In this document: in pieces, positions 63,650 to 64,000 of the stretch
How positions within the stretch are numbered: the stretch's first letter is position 1
Layout: each line of letters starts with the position of its first letter
From: Prevotella sp. S7-1-8
GTDB taxonomy: Bacteria > Bacteroidota > Bacteroidia > Bacteroidales > Bacteroidaceae
Length of the DNA stretch: 64,000 nt
NCBI RefSeq assembly: GCF_000758925.1
Contig: NZ_JRNC01000014.1
Location: forward strand, 41,923-105,922
Direction of reading: 5' to 3'
Made by a program: the position numbers and the translations under genes
Notes under the pieces: model-generated
Database searches by the model: none
Seen by the model: the letters and a program-made list of their open reading frames with translations, nothing else
What the model was told of the DNA's origin: nothing

Positions 63650-64000
63650 TGTCGTAATATTTTGTTAATATGGTGCAAAGATAATAAAAACCACACAAAG
63701 CCATGCAGATAAATCATTAAAAAAGGTATATCTGACAGTAAAGACGGGCTCAGCTGATATTTAACGGGCGAGCTAAAGGCTCGGCAGGCATTCACTTTTG
63801 GGGGGCAACGCAGGTCCCCCGCGATTGTTGCGACCATGTGTAACCGCGAACAGGATTAAAGGCAGGAAGACATGACGCTGGCGCGAAAGCTCGCGCGCGC
63901 AAATTTACGCCGCGCCCTGACGTATCCCGAATCCAGCGCGGCAACCTTCATGCGTTTTTCGCCCCCCACTCTTCCCCCCTTGCTCCCCATTCTTCATCTT
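63650..64000. other. intergenic at the right edge
   Basis: 351 bp. A minus-strand -7 box TATCTTTG at 63676-63683 serves the DUF4827-glmM unit. The last 150 bp are GC-rich (GCTCGCGCGCGC runs) with no supported gene; the stretch may be cut by the window edge. Confidence 0.55.

Noticed and set aside
1..64000. CRISPR arrays, insertion sequences, integrases
   Set aside because: No regularly spaced direct repeats, transposase motifs or integrase motifs were found on either strand.

Overview
The window reads as chromosome of a member of the Bacteroidales, most likely Prevotellaceae-like. Evidence for the order: almost every transcription unit is preceded by the Bacteroidetes -7 element TAnnTTTG (often TATCTTTG, TATATTTG or TAACTTTG), Shine-Dalgarno sequences are mostly absent, there are many lipoproteins and several Bacteroidetes-specific gene neighbourhoods (SPOR-ruvX-def-TPR-thrS; recF-dciA beside TPR-ribH; DUF4827-glmM; YtxH-holin-like trio; GT3 glycogen synthase next to glgP). 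The genus is inference. No transposase, integrase, CRISPR array, rRNA gene or recognisable transcription-factor gene was seen.

Layout. 0-2.6 kb: start of a DAHP synthase/chorismate mutase type gene, a TPR protein, two exported proteins. 2.7-6.3 kb: a strong promoter, a roughly 575-nt leader with hairpins and a C9 tract, then a small protein translationally coupled to an 833-residue surface lipoprotein. 6.4-11.3 kb: lytic transglycosylase, orphan hisC, a short promoter-to-terminator RNA candidate, pepD with a coupled lipoprotein. 11.3-14.5 kb: OmpH-like lipoprotein, two near-identical tRNA-Arg(ACG), HU, a 29-residue basic protein, RNase G. 14.7-24 kb: mnmE, uridine phosphorylase, PD40 protein, then the glycogen pair (GT3 synthase, GT35 phosphorylase). 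24-28.6 kb: rhodanese lipoprotein, DMT permease, dapA, aspS. 28.8-38.9 kb: a dense DNA-repair block (recJ, recQ, Y-family polymerase, YolD-like protein, mutS2, dciA, recF). 39-45.9 kb: TPR membrane protein, ribH, a K+-dependent type membrane pyrophosphatase, Hsp20, an Ntn hydrolase. 46-51.1 kb: dacB and the sugar-nucleotide operon gmd-fcl-ugd. 51.6-58.6 kb: FimB/Mfa2-like lipoprotein, thrS, TPR, def, ruvX, SPOR. 58.8-64 kb: YtxH/holin-like trio, a second short RNA candidate, MATE exporter, glmM, DUF4827.

How the genes work together: most are core housekeeping genes (tRNA charging and modification, DNA repair, envelope and wall turnover, storage polysaccharide). gmd, fcl and ugd would make GDP-L-fucose and UDP-glucuronate for surface glycans. 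The accessory-looking parts are the Y-family polymerase/YolD pair, which resembles a Firmicutes cassette, and the 2.9-6.3 kb surface-lipoprotein unit with its structured leader.

The least explained signals are (1) two unlinked short intergenic units that share TAGATT...TTAAGGTTA...AAGGTT between a -7 box and an intrinsic terminator, and (2) the leader plus coupled small protein upstream of the large lipoprotein.
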